64,000 bases of DNA from Pseudomonadota bacterium (GCA_023387815.1 JAEWHK010000001.1:62001-126000), one strand, 5' to 3'. Shown: positions 1-9,260, counted from the stretch's first letter. Numbers and translations are program-made. Notes: generated from the letters alone by a model not told the origin.

Positions 1-309
1 TTCTACAACGTGGCCAGGACCGGCATCAAACAGAATATAGAATTCCTGATCAGGTTTTTTGAATTCCAGTGTGGAATCCTGCGTGAGCTTGCCAGGCAGA
101 ATCACCTTCTCATCGTAGGAAATGACATCCAGCGTAACGCCGGGTGCTGCGGAACCATCTGAAAATCCGCCTTTGCACAGGATCTTGTCGTCTGAGAGAG
201 CTTTACAGGACGCAACCGGATTGTGTGCCCACGCTGCGGCGGGCAGAAGGACCAGAAGAGAAGTAACGCCGGCCAGAAGACCGGAACGGACAGAATGAGC
301 AGGTTTCAT
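1..309 (-). CDS. secreted protein of unknown function, C-terminal part outside window
   Basis: The reading frame starts at the ATG complementary to 307-309 and is still open at the window edge, giving 103 residues. Residues 1-28 form a signal peptide with a hydrophobic core and an Ala-rich exit (AAAWA-H). The exported part begins HNPVASCKALSDDKILC and continues into a beta-rich stretch (SAAPGVTLDVISYDEKVIL) resembling small periplasmic transthyretin- or carboxypeptidase-regulatory-like domains. Two Cys could form a disulfide. I do not recognise a specific family. The gene points away from the LysR gene to its right and is separated from it by about 190 bp in which I see no other gene. Confidence 0.6.
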   Translation of the reverse strand, partial: MKPAHSVRSGLLAGVTSLLVLLPAAAWAHNPVASCKALSDDKILCKGGFSDGSAAPGVTLDVISYDEKVILPGKLTQDSTLEFKKPDQEFYILFDAGPGHVVE

Positions 310-500
310 AGGGTTTTCGTATCAGCGCAGGCCTCACTAGCGATGGCCGCTGATGAATACGTGCCGGAATGGATGAAAAATAATATCCGGAACACTCTAA
401 CCCAATTGCACCTTAATGTAAACCATTCTCATTACTATTTCCGGCAGTGCAGCGTGGGCGCAACAGCTTTTTGTCAGTTTTAACGAAATTCCAGGATATT

Positions 501-1421
501 TCACTTGTGATTGCCGTGCTGCGCGAGCGCGTGTTTCGATGCAGCCAGTTCTTCGCTGATCCACGTGCGCAAGGCAGCCAGCACGGGCCATTCCCGGAGT
601 GCGGGTCTATATACCAGGTGAATGGCCTGCGCACTATCGTACTCAATTGAAATTGGCGACAGCCGAATCAACCGTCCATCGCGAATGGCATCTGCAGCAA
701 GCAGTTCACGCGCCAGCGTCAGACCCAGCCCCTGCTCTGCAGCCTGCAACATCAGTCCCATATCATTGAACTCTGCCACCGTACTGAACGGTACCTGCAA
801 TCCTGCTGCGGCAAACCAGGCCTGCCAGGCATTGCGGTCGCCCAGTAGTGGTTCTTTCAGAAAGGCTTCGGGCGCCGCGCCCACCAGGCGACGCGCGTCT
901 ACCGCACAACCAACGACAATCAGCGGCATGGGATCATCAAACAGTCTGTCGGCCAGCACACCGTGCCATGGCCCCACTCCCTCACGAACGGCCGCGTGAA
1001 ATCCATCGCGTTGAAGATCCACTACCTGCTGAGAAGCGGTAATTTCAAGTGCAATATCGGGATGACGCTCGTGCCAGCGATCCAGGCGTGGCAGCAGCCA
1101 GCGATGCGCAAACGAAGGGACCACGGAAATGCGAAGTTTCTTTTCGGCGCTTTGCGAAGCGAGTCTTGCGGTCTGCACGCCATCTTCGATCTGCAGCATG
1201 GCAGACTGCACTGAACACAGCAATGCGGCACCGGAGGCGTTCAACACCAGCCGCCGTCCCTGGCGGTCAAACAGAGGAAATCCCAGGTTATCTTCCAGCA
1301 AACGGATCTGCTGACTGACGGCGCTATGCGTCAGATGCAGTTGCTCGGCCGCAGCACGAAGGTTTTGCAGCTCGGCCACCTTGCGAAATGTCGCAAGGGT
1401 ATTCATGGGAATTCGCGACAT
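501..1421 (-). CDS. LysR-family transcriptional regulator (GcvA-like)
   Basis: 306-residue LysR-type regulator. The N-terminal winged helix-turn-helix (about residues 6-65) contains FRKVAELQNLRAAAEQLHLT followed by HSAVSQQIRLLEDNLG and LFDRQGRRLVLN, the pattern of GcvA/AmpR-like members. The rest is the periplasmic-binding-like co-inducer domain. The frame is open upstream to 1478, but the ATG at 1421 is preceded by GGAG at a spacing of about 6, so I take it as the start. It is divergent from the small DUF1127 gene, and the shared 195-bp gap holds an inverted repeat at 1561-1582. It may autoregulate and control that neighbour; this is inferred from position only. Confidence 0.9.
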   Translation of the reverse strand: MSRIPMNTLATFRKVAELQNLRAAAEQLHLTHSAVSQQIRLLEDNLGFPLFDRQGRRLVLNASGAALLCSVQSAMLQIEDGVQTARLASQSAEKKLRISVVPSFAHRWLLPRLDRWHERHPDIALEITASQQVVDLQRDGFHAAVREGVGPWHGVLADRLFDDPMPLIVVGCAVDARRLVGAAPEAFLKEPLLGDRNAWQAWFAAAGLQVPFSTVAEFNDMGLMLQAAEQGLGLTLARELLAADAIRDGRLIRLSPISIEYDSAQAIHLVYRPALREWPVLAALRTWISEELAASKHALAQHGNHK

Positions 1422-1560
1422 AAGTGTCTCCGGATGCAGGCGAATCTGGCGAGCCAGGCTCTCTTGACGGTATGCCAAAGCTCACTGGTAAGACAAACCG
1501 ACCAACAAGGTTAAAAATCATTGATATTCCTGGCGGCAATGGATAGATAAACTTACCATA

Positions 1561-1582
1561 TGTTTGCTGAATACGGCAAACA
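1561..1582. promoter_or_regulatory. inverted repeat TGTTTGC-N8-GCAAACA, candidate LysR operator
   Basis: Perfect 7-bp arms (1561-1567 and 1576-1582) lie between the divergent LysR and DUF1127 starts, 34 bp before the latter. The dyad contains a T-N11-A-like core expected of LysR sites. Assignment to the adjacent regulator is inference. Confidence 0.45.
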
Positions 1583-1616
1583 ACTCTGTAATTTTCTGAA
1601 TTCTTAGGGAAATATC

Positions 1617-1907
1617 ATGACAACTGCCATCAACACTCATACATGCGCCAATGCCGCGAAGCCTGGCGTCTCACATATCTCACTGCAAAGCCGGATTGAC
1701 CAGGCGATTCGTGGTTTGCGCAAGCTGCTGCTGTCAACTCGGCATAAGATCCAACTGCAGGATGACCCCTGGGCGGATGCGGTCCACCAGGTGCAGCATC
1801 TCGATCATCACGTTTTGAAAGACATTGGTGCGCCGACGTGGGTCATCGACGAAGTCGATCGCCGGCAAAGAGGTCATGACATTCTTGATAGCAAGTGGAA
1901 ATGGTGA
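1617..1907 (+). CDS. DUF1127-family small protein
   Basis: 96 residues. The C-terminal part carries the DUF1127-like pattern (LDHHVLKDIGAPTWVIDEV, about residues 62-80, comparable to the L-x-D-IG-x(3)-I core). The N-terminal 35 residues are not conserved-looking. The ATG has an upstream AGGG at about 8 bp. Short DUF1127 proteins of other proteobacteria are linked to stress, phosphate or RNA-related regulation, but no precise function is established for this one. It is transcribed divergently from the LysR gene, a common pairing. It ends 101 bp before the converging end of the metal-efflux ATPase. Confidence 0.75.
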   Translation: MTTAINTHTCANAAKPGVSHISLQSRIDQAIRGLRKLLLSTRHKIQLQDDPWADAVHQVQHLDHHVLKDIGAPTWVIDEVDRRQRGHDILDSKWKW

Positions 1908-1939
1908 GTCAGTCTGACGGGCTGGTCTGCGAGTTGTTC

Positions 1940-1984
1940 GTTAGCAAATCATCAGTGAGTGGATCATCAGTTAGCGATTCGTCC
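1940..1984. repeat. three diverged 15-bp tandem units
   Basis: Units 1940-1954 (GTTAGCAAATCATCA), 1955-1969 (GTGAGTGGATCATCA) and 1970-1984 (GTTAGCGATTCGTCC) follow each other without spacers between the convergent DUF1127 and ATPase genes. The period is exactly 15 bp. Confidence 0.7.
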
Positions 1985-2008
1985 GATTGCAGGCTATTGT
2001 TCAGCGAG

Positions 2009-4495
2009 TTAACGACTTGCGGTGGCAATGCGGGGTTCCGCAACGGAGCCAGTGCTTGCGGACAATCTGCCGCCACGCAACAGACGCAGTCCATTGGCAA
2101 CAACCAGCAGACTGGCTCCCACATCCGCAAAGACCGCCATCCACATGGTGCCCAGACCCAGCAGCACCAGAACCAGAAACACGGCCTTGATACCCAGCGC
2201 AAGGCTGATGTTCTGGATCAGCACCCGGCGCGTCTGTCGCGACAGCCGCAGAAAAACAGGTATCTTCATCAGATTGTCGTCCATGAGCGCCACATCGGCC
2301 GTCTCAATGGCGGTATCTGATCCCATCGCCCCCATGGCAAAGCCAATATCTGCCTGTGCCAGCGCGGGCGCATCATTCATGCCATCGCCCACCATGCCAA
2401 CCATCGCCCCCTGCTTCTGCAATGCCGCAATGGCCTGCTGTTTGTCTTCGGGTAAAAGGCCTGCACGCGCCTGGCTTGCTCCACTGGCCGCCGCAATCGT
2501 GTCTACCACTGCCTGATTGTCTCCCGACAGAATCACCGTACTGACACCCTGTCGATGCAACTGCGCGATGGCTTCCACGCTGCTGTCCTTGATTTGATCG
2601 GCCGCTGTAAATAGCATGGTCGCGTGGTGCTCGTTCATCAGCAGGACGATGCTCTGACCGTCTTTCTGGGCAATCTCTACACGCGTCTGAATGTCTTCAG
2701 TCATCACCGACAATTCCTGCGCCCACACCGGGCTGCCCAGATACCAGGTCTGACCGCTCACTGTACCCTGCACCCCTCTTCCGGCAACCGCAAGAAAATC
2801 GTCTACCTGGTAAAGGTCTTCAGCATCGTTGGTTGGCGCCTGTGCAATGGCGCGTGACACGGGATGGTCAGAACGAGCAGCCAGACTGCGTGCAATGCGA
2901 TGCAATTCGGCCTGCGGCAGGCTCTCATTCAGCACAGAGACACCCGTTTGCACGGGCCGTCCCTGAGTGATGGTGCCGGTTTTATCCAGTGCCAGCCATG
3001 TCATGCGGTGTCCCTGTTCCAGATAAACGCCGCCCTTGATCAGAATACCCATTCTGGCCGCAGCGGTCAGCCCGCTGACAACGGTCACCGGTGTGGAAAT
3101 GACCAGCGCGCAGGGGCAGGCAATAATCAGTACGACCAGCGCCTGATAAATCCAGTACAGCCATTCACCACCAAAAAGCAGAGGCGGAATCACGGCCAGC
3201 AGCACAGCCAGTACAACCACGGCCGGTGTGTAATAACGAGAGAATGTGTCTACGAATCGTTGTGTGGGTGCCTTCACAGCCTGCGCTTCTTCAATCTGGG
3301 TAATGATTCGCGCCAGCGTGGTGCTGTCTGAGGTTGCCGTGACTTCCATCTCGATTTCACCGGCTTCGTTGATGGTACCCGCAAATACCGCATCACCAGG
3401 CTGTTTGTCTGCTGGAACGCTTTCACCGGTAATGGGCGCCTGATTCACAGTTGTCATACCGCGAACAATGCGACCATCCAGACCGATACGTTCCCCAGGG
3501 CGAACGCGCACCAGGGCGCCAGTGCCGACCTGAGCCACTGGCTGCATCTGCCATGCCCCATTGAATTGCACCGTTACCGTTTCGGGCGCCAGATTCATCA
3601 AACCCGTCACCGCCGCGCGTGTCCTGTCCAGGGATTTGGCTTCGATCCATTCAGACAGCGTAAACAATACCATCACCATCGCGGCCTCGGGCCACTGACC
3701 AATCAGCAGCGCGCAGGTGACGGCAATACTCATGAGTGCATTGATATTCAGATCCCCATAGCGCAATGCGATCAGACCTTTACGATAGGTATCGGTGCCC
3801 GCAAGCGCCACAGCAGCGAGCGCTGTCAGGATCACAAACCATTGCGGACCGGCGAACCAGTGCGCAAGCTCTGATGCAAGCGCCAATACACCCGCCAGAG
3901 CCAGATGCCACCAGCCTGGCAAGACCCCGCCGGCAATTCTCGGCGAAACTTCGGCCGATGTCGTCAGATGGATATCGTGAGAATGCCCATGGGCGTGATG
4001 ATCGTGATGTCCGGGATGAGAATGATCGCCTGCATGAGTATGTTGAGCATGCCCATGGCCTAATGAATGATCATTACATTCGTGATTATCATGAATGCGA
4101 TCGTAATGTGCGTGATCATGATGTACATGACCGGAATGCGCGTGATCGTGATGATGCACATTGGCACCAGAATGGGAATGCGTAGAACTGCAGCAATCAT
4201 GAGATGCTGCCGAATTTGCTGTGTCAGCCCCGCAACAATTTGGAACCGCCACTGCGGGACGACGTGCTTTACCGTTGTCCAGCTCCGGCGTAAATCCGAT
4301 TTTACGAATCGCCTGCAGAACTTCATCCAGCAATTCAGGCTCATGGGTGACGGTCAGTATCCGCGACATCAGGTTAAAGCGAAGCTCGGTCACACCGGGC
4401 TTTTTCTCCAATGCCTTGCGCAGCAGCCGCTCTTCGGTCGGGCAATCCATTTGCTCAATCCGTATGGCTGTAACGCGGGTTCCCTGCTCTGACAT
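2009..4495 (-). CDS. cadA: P1B-type heavy-metal efflux ATPase (CadA/ZntA class)
   Basis: 828-residue inner-membrane ATPase that exports Zn(II)/Cd(II)/Pb(II). Domains in order: an N-terminal metal-binding domain with MDCPTEE (Cys18), the form typical of CadA/ZntA; CC pairs at 87-88 and 101-102; a strongly His-rich segment at about 106-176 with roughly 29 His; membrane helices; the actuator ITGESVP; the membrane metal site ACPCALVISTP (CPC); the phosphorylation motif DKTGTIT; and GDGMNDAPALAQAD. The His/Cys-rich insertion is much longer than in E. coli ZntA and suggests a metal-buffering or sensing extension. It is divergent from the MerR-type regulator at 4581 across an 85-bp gap that holds a matching MerR-type promoter. 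Metal specificity cannot be fixed from sequence alone. Confidence 0.95.
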   Translation of the reverse strand: MSEQGTRVTAIRIEQMDCPTEERLLRKALEKKPGVTELRFNLMSRILTVTHEPELLDEVLQAIRKIGFTPELDNGKARRPAVAVPNCCGADTANSAASHDCCSSTHSHSGANVHHHDHAHSGHVHHDHAHYDRIHDNHECNDHSLGHGHAQHTHAGDHSHPGHHDHHAHGHSHDIHLTTSAEVSPRIAGGVLPGWWHLALAGVLALASELAHWFAGPQWFVILTALAAVALAGTDTYRKGLIALRYGDLNINALMSIAVTCALLIGQWPEAAMVMVLFTLSEWIEAKSLDRTRAAVTGLMNLAPETVTVQFNGAWQMQPVAQVGTGALVRVRPGERIGLDGRIVRGMTTVNQAPITGESVPADKQPGDAVFAGTINEAGEIEMEVTATSDSTTLARIITQIEEAQAVKAPTQRFVDTFSRYYTPAVVVLAVLLAVIPPLLFGGEWLYWIYQALVVLIIACPCALVISTPVTVVSGLTAAARMGILIKGGVYLEQGHRMTWLALDKTGTITQGRPVQTGVSVLNESLPQAELHRIARSLAARSDHPVSRAIAQAPTNDAEDLYQVDDFLAVAGRGVQGTVSGQTWYLGSPVWAQELSVMTEDIQTRVEIAQKDGQSIVLLMNEHHATMLFTAADQIKDSSVEAIAQLHRQGVSTVILSGDNQAVVDTIAAASGASQARAGLLPEDKQQAIAALQKQGAMVGMVGDGMNDAPALAQADIGFAMGAMGSDTAIETADVALMDDNLMKIPVFLRLSRQTRRVLIQNISLALGIKAVFLVLVLLGLGTMWMAVFADVGASLLVVANGLRLLRGGRLSASTGSVAEPRIATASR

Positions 4496-4524
4496 GGCTT
4501 TGCTCCAGTTCGTCGTATAATGAC

Positions 4525-4555
4525 ATTGAAAACCCTGAAGTAACTACAGAGTCAA
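4525..4555 (-). promoter_or_regulatory. MerR-type promoter/operator for the efflux ATPase
   Basis: Read on the minus strand, TTGACT (4550-4555) and TTCAAT (4525-4530) are separated by 19 bp, the elongated spacer of MerR-activated promoters. The spacer holds a near-perfect dyad at 4532-4552 (ACCCTGAAG-TAA-CTACAGAGT), close to the CadR/PbrR operator type ACCCTGTAGT...ACTACAGGGT. The regulator would bind here, repress without metal and untwist the promoter with metal. Confidence 0.85.
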
Positions 4556-4580
4556 GCAGAAATACACGAATAGGGGAAAA

Positions 4581-5015
4581 ATGATGAAAATCGGAGAATT
4601 GGCACGCCTGCAAGGCTGTACCCCGGAAACCATCCGCTTCTACGAAAAGGCCGGGCTACTGCCGGAACCGGTACGCAGCGAAGGCAACTACCGCCATTAT
4701 GGGCAGGAACATGTGCAGCGCCTGCGCTTTATCAGAAACTGCCGGATCCTGGATATGTCACATGACGAAATCCGGGCGCTTTTGCAGGCTCATGACGAGA
4801 CGCCGGATGACTGCCAGCCGGTGAACGCCGCCATTGACAGCCATATTGAACATGTCGAAACGCGCATTCGGGAACTGACACAACTGAAGGCCCAGCTGGC
4901 CTTGTTGCGCAAGCGCTGTACAGTTCCTCACGACGTAAAAAATTGTGGCATTTTCCAGGAACTGCAGACGACCGATATGGAAGATCCGCACGTACACGGA
5001 CACACTCACGTCTGA
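4581..5015 (+). CDS. cadR: MerR-family Cd/Pb-responsive regulator (CadR/PbrR type)
   Basis: 144 residues. The N-terminal MerR helix-turn-helix is MKIGELARLQGCTPETIRFYEKAGLL, shown here by its parts MKIGELA and TIRFYEKAGLL, then the dimerisation helix (about residues 80-112). Candidate metal ligands Cys78, Cys113 and Cys122 match the three-cysteine pattern of CadR/PbrR, and the tail HVHGHTHV (137-144) is His-rich as in CadR. The start has AGGGG upstream; ATG at 4581 and 4584 are both possible. It faces the efflux ATPase across a MerR-type promoter and presumably controls it and itself. Confidence 0.93.
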   Translation: MMKIGELARLQGCTPETIRFYEKAGLLPEPVRSEGNYRHYGQEHVQRLRFIRNCRILDMSHDEIRALLQAHDETPDDCQPVNAAIDSHIEHVETRIRELTQLKAQLALLRKRCTVPHDVKNCGIFQELQTTDMEDPHVHGHTHV

Positions 5016-5022
5016 AATAAAT

Positions 5023-5084
5023 GGCCGTATAGAAAAAACGCCCGTACGGAAAAGGCCCGTATGGGAAAGGGTCGTATAAAAGAG
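5023..5084. repeat. four diverged about 15-bp tandem units after cadR
   Basis: Units 5023-5039, 5040-5054 (GCCCGTACGGAAAAG), 5055-5069 (GCCCGTATGGGAAAG) and 5070-5084 begin 7 bp after the cadR stop. The period is 15 bp after a slightly longer first copy. Same style of array as at 1940, 18611 and 22619. Confidence 0.75.
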
Positions 5085-5087
5085 AAA

Positions 5088-5106
5088 AAGGCCGCATCGC
5101 GGCCTT
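5088..5106 (-). terminator. intrinsic terminator at the end of the pst operon
   Basis: AAGGCCGC (5088-5095), loop ATC, GCGGCCTT (5099-5106): a perfect 8-bp stem. Read on the minus strand it is followed by a T-rich run (TTTTTCTCTTTT), so it suits pstB transcripts. It lies between the convergent cadR and pstB. Confidence 0.8.
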
Positions 5107-5146
5107 CATTACATCTGCAATATGGATCGCGGTACCAGTCTAACGC

Positions 5147-5923
5147 TTAACCGAAACGGCCTGTGATGTAATCTTCGGTTTCCTTGCGGCGTGGTTTCAC
5201 GAACATCTGTTCCGTTTCACCGAATTCCATCAGCTCACCCAGATACATATACGCAGTGTAGTCTGAACAACGCGCCGCCTGCTGCATATTGTGCGTCACG
5301 ATGGCAACGGTATAGTCTTTTTTCAGTTCGGTAATGAGCTCTTCGATTTTCACCGTTGAAATCGGATCCAGTGCCGAACAAGGCTCATCCAGCAACAGCA
5401 CTTCCGGTTTGATCGCAACACCACGCGCAATGCACAGACGTTGCTGCTGACCACCCGACAGGCCATTGCCGCTCTGCCCCAGTTTGTCTTTTACTTCGTT
5501 CCAAAGCGCAGCCTTGGTCAGCGCCCATTCCACGCGCTCATCCATGGCTGCCTTGCTCAGACGCTCGAACAGTTTGACGCCGAAAGCCACATTGTCATAG
5601 ATGCTCATGGGAAATGGGGTTGGTTTCTGAAACACCATACCGACCTTGGCGCGCAACAGCGAGATATCTGTATTGGTGGTCAGCAGATTTTCACCGTCCA
5701 TATTGATCTCCCCTTCGGCACGCTGTCCGGGGTAGAGTTCATACATGCGGTTGAACGTGCGCAGCAGTGTGGATTTTCCACAGCCAGAGGGGCCAATAAA
5801 TGCCGTGACCTTGTTTTTGGCGATCCGCATGTTCACGTCTTTGATAGCGTGAAACTTGCCATAGTAGAAGTTCAGATTCTTGACTTCAATTTTAGTCTGG
5901 TCAGTGGTAACCAAGTTTTCCAT
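5147..5923 (-). CDS. pstB: phosphate ABC transporter ATP-binding protein PstB
   Basis: 258-residue cytoplasmic ATPase driving phosphate import through PstCA. Visible motifs: Walker [11 protein letters not shown]-loop [20 protein letters not shown], signature [14 protein letters not shown], Walker [14 protein letters not shown] and the His switch ([14 protein letters not shown]). The frame is open upstream into pstA (to 6007), but the ATG at 5923 has AGGAAG at a good distance and gives the family start. Last gene of pstSCAB in transcription order. phoU, which often follows pstB, is absent: the next gene is the convergent cadR. Confidence 0.96.
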   Translation of the reverse strand: MENLVTTDQTKIEVKNLNFYYGKFHAIKDVNMRIAKNKVTAFIGPSGCGKSTLLRTFNRMYELYPGQRAEGEINMDGENLLTTNTDISLLRAKVGMVFQKPTPFPMSIYDNVAFGVKLFERLSKAAMDERVEWALTKAALWNEVKDKLGQSGNGLSGGQQQRLCIARGVAIKPEVLLLDEPCSALDPISTVKIEELITELKKDYTVAIVTHNMQQAARCSDYTAYMYLGELMEFGETEQMFVKPRRKETEDYITGRFG

Positions 5924-5963
5924 GTATGTCTTCCTGACGAATACGGTATTTGAGGATCGCAGA

Positions 5964-6848
5964 TTATTTGCTGCGGAACGCGTTGCGGGCAATGATATTA
6001 AGTGCAAGTACCAGAAGTGTGATCAGCGTGGCACCCGCCCAGGCAAGTTCGTTCCAGTCCTTGAACGGGCTGGCCGCGTATTGGTAGATCACGACCGGCA
6101 GGTTAGCCATCGGCGCGTTCATGTTCCAGCTGGTGAACTGGTTGGACAACGCGGTAAAGAGCAACGGTGCCGTTTCACCGGCAATACGGGCAACCGCCAG
6201 CAGAACACCGGTAAGAATGCCGGACATGGCTGCCTTGTAGCAGACCATGGTGATGATTCGCCATTTCGGACATCCCAGCGCAGCAGCGGCTTCACGCAGG
6301 CTGTTGGGGACCAGCGCCAGCATGTTGTCAGTTGTGCGAACCACCACGGGAATAACCAGAATAGCCAGAGCGAATGCGCCGGCCCAGCCCGAGTAGTGAC
6401 CGGAGTTGGCAACCACAATCGCATAAATAAACAGACCAATCACAATGGACGGTGCGGACAGCAGCACGTCATTCAGAAAACGCGTAGCCGGAGCCAGCCA
6501 GCCGCGTTGTCCATATTCGGCCAGATAGGTTCCCGCCAGAATACCAATTGGCGTGCCGATGGCGGTGCCCACACCTGACATCAGAACCGAACCGATAAGG
6601 GCATTGGCCAGCCCCCCTGCTTCGCCTGGTCCGGGTGTTTTCTCGGTGAAGAGATCCAGGGACAGCGAACCACCGCCTTTGACGGCCAGTGTAAACAGAA
6701 TCCAGACCAGCCAGAACAGTCCGAAAATCAGGGCCGCAGACGAAAGTGTCAGCATGATCTGATTGCGCACACGACGGCGGCGATAGATTCCGTTACCGGG
6801 ATGGATAGATGAATTGGCCTTTGCAGTCATCACATTTGTCGTATTCAT
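5964..6848 (-). CDS. pstA: phosphate ABC transporter permease PstA
   Basis: 294-residue inner-membrane permease. It starts with a basic cytoplasmic tail ([10 protein letters not shown], about 22-31) and then has about six hydrophobic helices. The inner-membrane coupling loop reads [20 protein letters not shown], the EAA motif that docks on PstB. It pairs with PstC to form the channel. It sits 21 bp downstream of pstC and 40 bp upstream of pstB on the same strand. Confidence 0.95.
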   Translation of the reverse strand: MNTTNVMTAKANSSIHPGNGIYRRRRVRNQIMLTLSSAALIFGLFWLVWILFTLAVKGGGSLSLDLFTEKTPGPGEAGGLANALIGSVLMSGVGTAIGTPIGILAGTYLAEYGQRGWLAPATRFLNDVLLSAPSIVIGLFIYAIVVANSGHYSGWAGAFALAILVIPVVVRTTDNMLALVPNSLREAAAALGCPKWRIITMVCYKAAMSGILTGVLLAVARIAGETAPLLFTALSNQFTSWNMNAPMANLPVVIYQYAASPFKDWNELAWAGATLITLLVLALNIIARNAFRSK

Positions 6849-6869
6849 ATTTAGTCTCTACCCACAACC

Positions 6870-7886
6870 TCAGGATTTTTTGCCTTCACTTTTCGACAGC
6901 TTCAGTAGCATCAGACGGGAAGCCATCAGAACCACGGTTGTGATCAAGAACAGAATCAGTCCGAGTTCGATCAGGGAAGACTTCTGCAGACCACCCGCTT
7001 CATTGAATTCATTGGCAATCGCAGAAGCGATGGAATTGGAGGGATCAAAGATACTTCCCGGCAGTCGGAAAGAGTTACCGATGACAAAGGTCACCGCCAT
7101 GGTTTCACCCAGTGCCCGACCCAGTCCGAGCATGATGCCGCCGATAACGCCGGTTTTGGTAAAGGGAAGCACAACACGCCACATCACTTCCCAGGTTGTT
7201 GAACCCAGTCCGTAAGCCGATTCCTTGAGCATGGGAGGCACTACCTCAAACACATCACGCATCACCGAGGCAATGTAGGGAATAATCATGATGGAAAGAA
7301 TCAGGCCCGCAGTAAACAGGCCGATACCGAAAGGTGCGCCCTGAAAAAACTGACCAATAAAGGGAATGGCGCCCAGAACATTGATAAGCGTGGGCTGTAC
7401 ATACTGCTGGAAGATGGGGACAAACACAAAGAGCCCCCACATACCGTAAATAATGGAGGGGACTGCTGCCAGCAGCTCAACCGCTGTACCCAGCGGACGC
7501 CGCAGCCAGGTTGGTGCCAGCTCCGTCAGGAACATGGCAATCCCAAACGAGACGGGTACGGCAATAATAAGGGCAACAAAAGCCGTCACAAGCGTACCCA
7601 CGATGGGCACCACCGCACCGTAAACATCATTGACCGGGTCCCAGTCGTTGGTCCATAAAAACGACGGTCCGTACTTCAACAGTGTTTCCTGACTTCCGTA
7701 GACCAGAGAAACCATAATCGCTGCAAGCAGCATAAACACAAAGAAGGCAAAAAAGCGCGCCACATTCTTGAACAGCATGTCTGCGAACGCGTTGCTCCTG
7801 GCAGGCGTAGGGGGGAGTTCTTTTTGCATAATCTGGGGGACGGACTGGTTTGATCCGGTCGCGGTTGTCGTCATCGAAACGCTCAT
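6870..7886 (-). CDS. pstC: phosphate ABC transporter permease PstC
   Basis: 338-residue partner permease of PstA. A cytoplasmic N-tail of about 45 residues precedes the first helix ([20 protein letters not shown]). The EAA coupling region is [20 protein letters not shown], and the transmembrane segment [20 protein letters not shown] follows. Located 93 bp downstream of pstS, with a strong hairpin in the gap that probably lowers its expression relative to pstS. Confidence 0.95.
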   Translation of the reverse strand: MSVSMTTTATGSNQSVPQIMQKELPPTPARSNAFADMLFKNVARFFAFFVFMLLAAIMVSLVYGSQETLLKYGPSFLWTNDWDPVNDVYGAVVPIVGTLVTAFVALIIAVPVSFGIAMFLTELAPTWLRRPLGTAVELLAAVPSIIYGMWGLFVFVPIFQQYVQPTLINVLGAIPFIGQFFQGAPFGIGLFTAGLILSIMIIPYIASVMRDVFEVVPPMLKESAYGLGSTTWEVMWRVVLPFTKTGVIGGIMLGLGRALGETMAVTFVIGNSFRLPGSIFDPSNSIASAIANEFNEAGGLQKSSLIELGLILFLITTVVLMASRLMLLKLSKSEGKKS

Positions 7887-7913
7887 TGTAAACCCGTCTT
7901 GGTGATCATAAAA

Positions 7914-7948
7914 AACATGGCGGCTTAATTGAATTAAGTCGCCATGTT
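7914..7948 (-). terminator. intrinsic terminator/attenuator between pstS and pstC
   Basis: Arms 7914-7929 and 7933-7948 form a 16-bp stem with one G-U pair and a 3-nt loop. On the minus strand it is followed by TTTTTTAT. A partial terminator after the binding-protein gene would explain excess PstS over the permease, a known strategy for ABC importers; its strength here is inferred. Confidence 0.85.
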
Positions 7949-7979
7949 TGCTCAGATGGTCAATGGCTGACCGACCCGA

Positions 7980-9023
7980 TTATTTCCACACCGCCTGACC
8001 GTCTGCAGACTTGATCTCAGAGGCCCATGCAGCACGAACTTCCTTGGTCACTTCGTCTGGCAGTGGCACATAGTCAATATCGGCAGCCGCTTTGCCACCG
8101 TTTTTGAATGCCCAGTCAAAGAAAGCCAGGACTTCTTTGGTCTGTTCAGGCTTGTCAGCTTTTTTATGTACCAGAATAAAGGTTGCTGCTGTGACAGGCC
8201 AGGACTCGGCACCCGGCTCTTCGGTCAGCACAACGCCCATACCGGGAGCGCTTTTCCAGTCAGCATTGGCTGCTGCGGCAGCGAAGGCTTTCTGCTCGGG
8301 CTGAACAAAATTGCCGTCTTTGTTCTTCAGCTGTGTCCAGGAGAGGTTGTTCTGTTTGGCATAGGCGTATTCAACATAGCCGATTGAGTTCTTGAGCTGG
8401 CCAACGTAAGCGGCGACGCCTTCATTACCCTTGCCACCCTGACCCACGGGCCATTTCACGGCTTTGCCTTCGCCAACTTTCTCTTTCCATTCGGCAGAGA
8501 CTTTGGACAGGTAGTTTGTCCAGCCAAATGTGGTACCGGAACCGTCAGAACGGTGAACCACGATAATGGCTGCGTCAGGCAGCTCTACACCGGGATTCAG
8601 TGAAGCGATGGCCTGTTCATTCCATTTTTTGATTTTACCCAGGAAAATATCTGCCAGAACCGGACCCGTCAGTTTCAGCTGACCAGGTTTGACACCGTCG
8701 ATATTAACCACGGCAACCGTGCCGCCAATCACTGCTGGGAACTGCAGCAGGCCGTTTTCGTCCAGTTTTTTCTCATTCAATGGATCATCAGAGGCGCCAA
8801 AATCAACCGTTTTGGCAATGATCTGCTGCTGGCCGCCACCTGAACCGATAGATTGGTAATTGATTTTATTACCAGTCTCAGAGGCGTACATTGAGGCCCA
8901 TTTTGCATAAACCGGATATGGGAAAGAAGCGCCGGCGCCTGTTACGTTGGCAGCGTGGGCAGCGAACGCTGTTGCAGACAATGCAATGGCGACAGAAACG
9001 CTTTTGAGAGCATGTTTGAACAT
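7980..9023 (-). CDS. pstS: periplasmic phosphate-binding protein PstS
   Basis: 347 residues including a signal peptide (residues 1-24, ending AAHAA-NVTGAGASFPYPVY). Phosphate-binding segments are visible: GAGASFPYPVYAKW, SIGSGGGQQQ and VHRSDGSGTTFGWTNYL. It captures phosphate in the periplasm and delivers it to PstCA. The start has AAGGAA upstream. A Pho box with a properly spaced -10 lies 60-95 bp upstream, indicating PhoB control. It is the first gene of the operon. Confidence 0.97.
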   Translation of the reverse strand: MFKHALKSVSVAIALSATAFAAHAANVTGAGASFPYPVYAKWASMYASETGNKINYQSIGSGGGQQQIIAKTVDFGASDDPLNEKKLDENGLLQFPAVIGGTVAVVNIDGVKPGQLKLTGPVLADIFLGKIKKWNEQAIASLNPGVELPDAAIIVVHRSDGSGTTFGWTNYLSKVSAEWKEKVGEGKAVKWPVGQGGKGNEGVAAYVGQLKNSIGYVEYAYAKQNNLSWTQLKNKDGNFVQPEQKAFAAAAANADWKSAPGMGVVLTEEPGAESWPVTAATFILVHKKADKPEQTKEVLAFFDWAFKNGGKAAADIDYVPLPDEVTKEVRAAWASEIKSADGQAVWK

Positions 9024-9083
9024 GTGTATTCCTTAATACGTTAAAGAGGTAACAAATTACGAAGCTTGAAGTCCTTAGCCGGT

Positions 9084-9117
9084 ATAGTAAGGCCGCTATA
9101 TGACAGGATAGTGACAA
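9084..9117 (-). promoter_or_regulatory. Pho box and -10 element of the pst operon
   Basis: On the minus strand TTGTCAC (9111-9117), 4 bp, CTGTCAT (9100-9106): two 7-bp half sites in the 11-bp register of PhoB boxes (consensus CTGTCAT). A -10 TACTAT (9084-9089) lies 10 bp downstream, the usual geometry where PhoB replaces the -35 element. Confidence 0.88.
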
Positions 9118-9215
9118 ATATTGGGCAAAGTTTCCCTCCGGCTCACGGCTATCGGATGTCTATTTTTTTTATTATTGAAATCAAGACGTTGGAAAAATAT
9201 GTCAGAAATAAAACA

Positions 9216-9260
9216 GCGCAAAATTCACGTTATCGGAGAGAATCAGACGTGATTTTGCGC
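9216..9260 (-). terminator. hairpin downstream of ppk, probable terminator
   Basis: Arms GCGCAAAATTCACG (9216-9229) and CGTGATTTTGCGC (9248-9260) pair along 13 bp with one bulged base and an 18-nt loop. On the minus strand the stem is followed by TGTTTTATTTC. It sits between the ppk stop (9391) and the pst promoter, so it would separate the two units. No gene is seen in the rest of 9118-9390. Confidence 0.55.
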
